The notes beneath the pieces are model-generated. The model did no database searches and was not told the DNA's origin. It saw nothing but the letters and a program-made list of their open reading frames with translations. The position numbers and the translations under genes are program-made. From Methylococcaceae bacterium (lineage in GTDB: Bacteria; Pseudomonadota; Gammaproteobacteria; Methylococcales; Methylomonadaceae), in the NCBI GenBank assembly GCA_013140465.1, contig JABFST010000244.1, positions 1-5,223 on the forward strand: a DNA stretch of 5,223 bases. The letters are read 5' to 3'. Every line of letters starts with the position of its first letter. Within the stretch, counting starts at the first letter, position 1. This document shows positions 4,722-5,223 of this stretch, one piece after another.

Positions 4722-5223
4722 TTATTGCAAGACAAACTTAAGGCCAATCAGCAATAAAATAGATGCCAATACCGGACGCAGAAACCGTTCGGGGATTTTC
4801 GCGCTCAGATGGCTGCCTATCCAAATGCCGGGTAAAGAACCCACCAATAAGCTGCCCAGCAATACGACATCAACATTGCCCAGACTTAAATGCCCAATGC
4901 CCGCAACCGCAGTCAGCGGAATCGCATGAGCCAAATCCGTACCTACAACCTTCAAGGTACTCATCCTAGGGTAAAGGAACAATAACGCGACCGTCCCTAA
5001 CGCCCCCGCACCCACTGAAGACAAAGTGACCAATACGCCTAACACTGCCCCAATCAGCACCGTCGCAGGTATTTGCAGATGCTTGAAACGCCCCGCATTT
5101 TCACTGTTGCTGTGGGCATCATCCAACGGGTTTAGCTTGGCGGCCCGATTGATAAGCACGGTACGCACCAGTAACGAACACGCCGTTAGGACTAGCGCAA
5201 TGCCTAGGGTAAAAGTAATCGCC
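4722..5223 (-). CDS. Sulfite exporter TauE/SafE family membrane protein, C-terminal part
   Basis: The gene runs off the right edge. The frame stays open from the GTG at 5166-5168 to the window end, giving 166 visible residues. It starts in a transmembrane helix (ITFTLGIALVLTACSLLV), then has a charged cytoplasmic-type loop (about 19-50). The second-half repeat typical of the family follows: GAVLGVLVTLSSVGAGALG, then VGTDLAHAIPLTAVAGIGHL, SLLVGSLPGIWIGSHL and a last helix after KIPERFLRP. TauE/SafE proteins are inner-membrane carriers that export sulfite, sulfoacetate or other small sulfur or organic anions; the substrate here cannot be told. The first half of the protein lies outside the window. 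It is upstream of, and probably in one transcript with, the glutaredoxin-like gene, so a link to thiol or sulfur metabolism is reasonable but weak. Confidence 0.87.
   Translation of the reverse strand, partial: AITFTLGIALVLTACSLLVRTVLINRAAKLNPLDDAHSNSENAGRFKHLQIPATVLIGAVLGVLVTLSSVGAGALGTVALLFLYPRMSTLKVVGTDLAHAIPLTAVAGIGHLSLGNVDVVLLGSLLVGSLPGIWIGSHLSAKIPERFLRPVLASILLLIGLKFVLQ

Overview
The window suggests a gammaproteobacterium, possibly a methanotroph of the Methylococcales type. This rests on the style of the serA product, a copper-related CopC/HupE-type gene set, intermediate GC content and REP-like intergenic palindromes. No taxonomic marker is present, so the assignment is tentative. All visible genes look chromosomal and vertically ordinary. 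There is no phage, transposase, CRISPR array or RNA gene.

Left part (1-2598, + strand). The C-terminal end of an Asp-box (BNR/sialidase-like) beta-propeller protein enters from the left edge. After a 110-base gap with a promoter-like element come three tightly packed genes: a CopC-like periplasmic copper-binding protein (483-863), an unrecognised lipoprotein with an extra C-terminal membrane helix (866-1516), and a HupE/UreJ-type multi-span metal permease with a periplasmic front domain (1516-2598). The gaps are +2 bases and a 1-base overlap (TAATG), so they almost certainly form one translationally coupled operon. Together they look like a metal capture and membrane transfer module, with copper the best guess because of CopC. 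CopC usually partners CopD; here a HupE-type protein sits in that place. This is the most interesting system in the window.

Middle (2599-4342). A 324-base gene-free stretch carries a GC-rich palindromic repeat. It is followed by serA (2923-4089), a D-3-phosphoglycerate dehydrogenase with an ACT domain that opens the serine pathway. The 253 bases after serA carry the same 33-base repeat in inverted orientation, a degenerate third palindrome and a perfect 15-bp stem palindrome. The two 33-base copies thus bracket serA as inverted repeats, and each contains a four-run G-quadruplex motif that overlaps its own hairpin.

Right part (4343-5223, - strand). A small membrane-anchored glutaredoxin-like protein lies 37 bases downstream of a TauE/SafE-family exporter that runs off the right edge. 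The two are probably co-transcribed and converge on serA, so the 4090-4342 palindromes sit between convergent transcripts.
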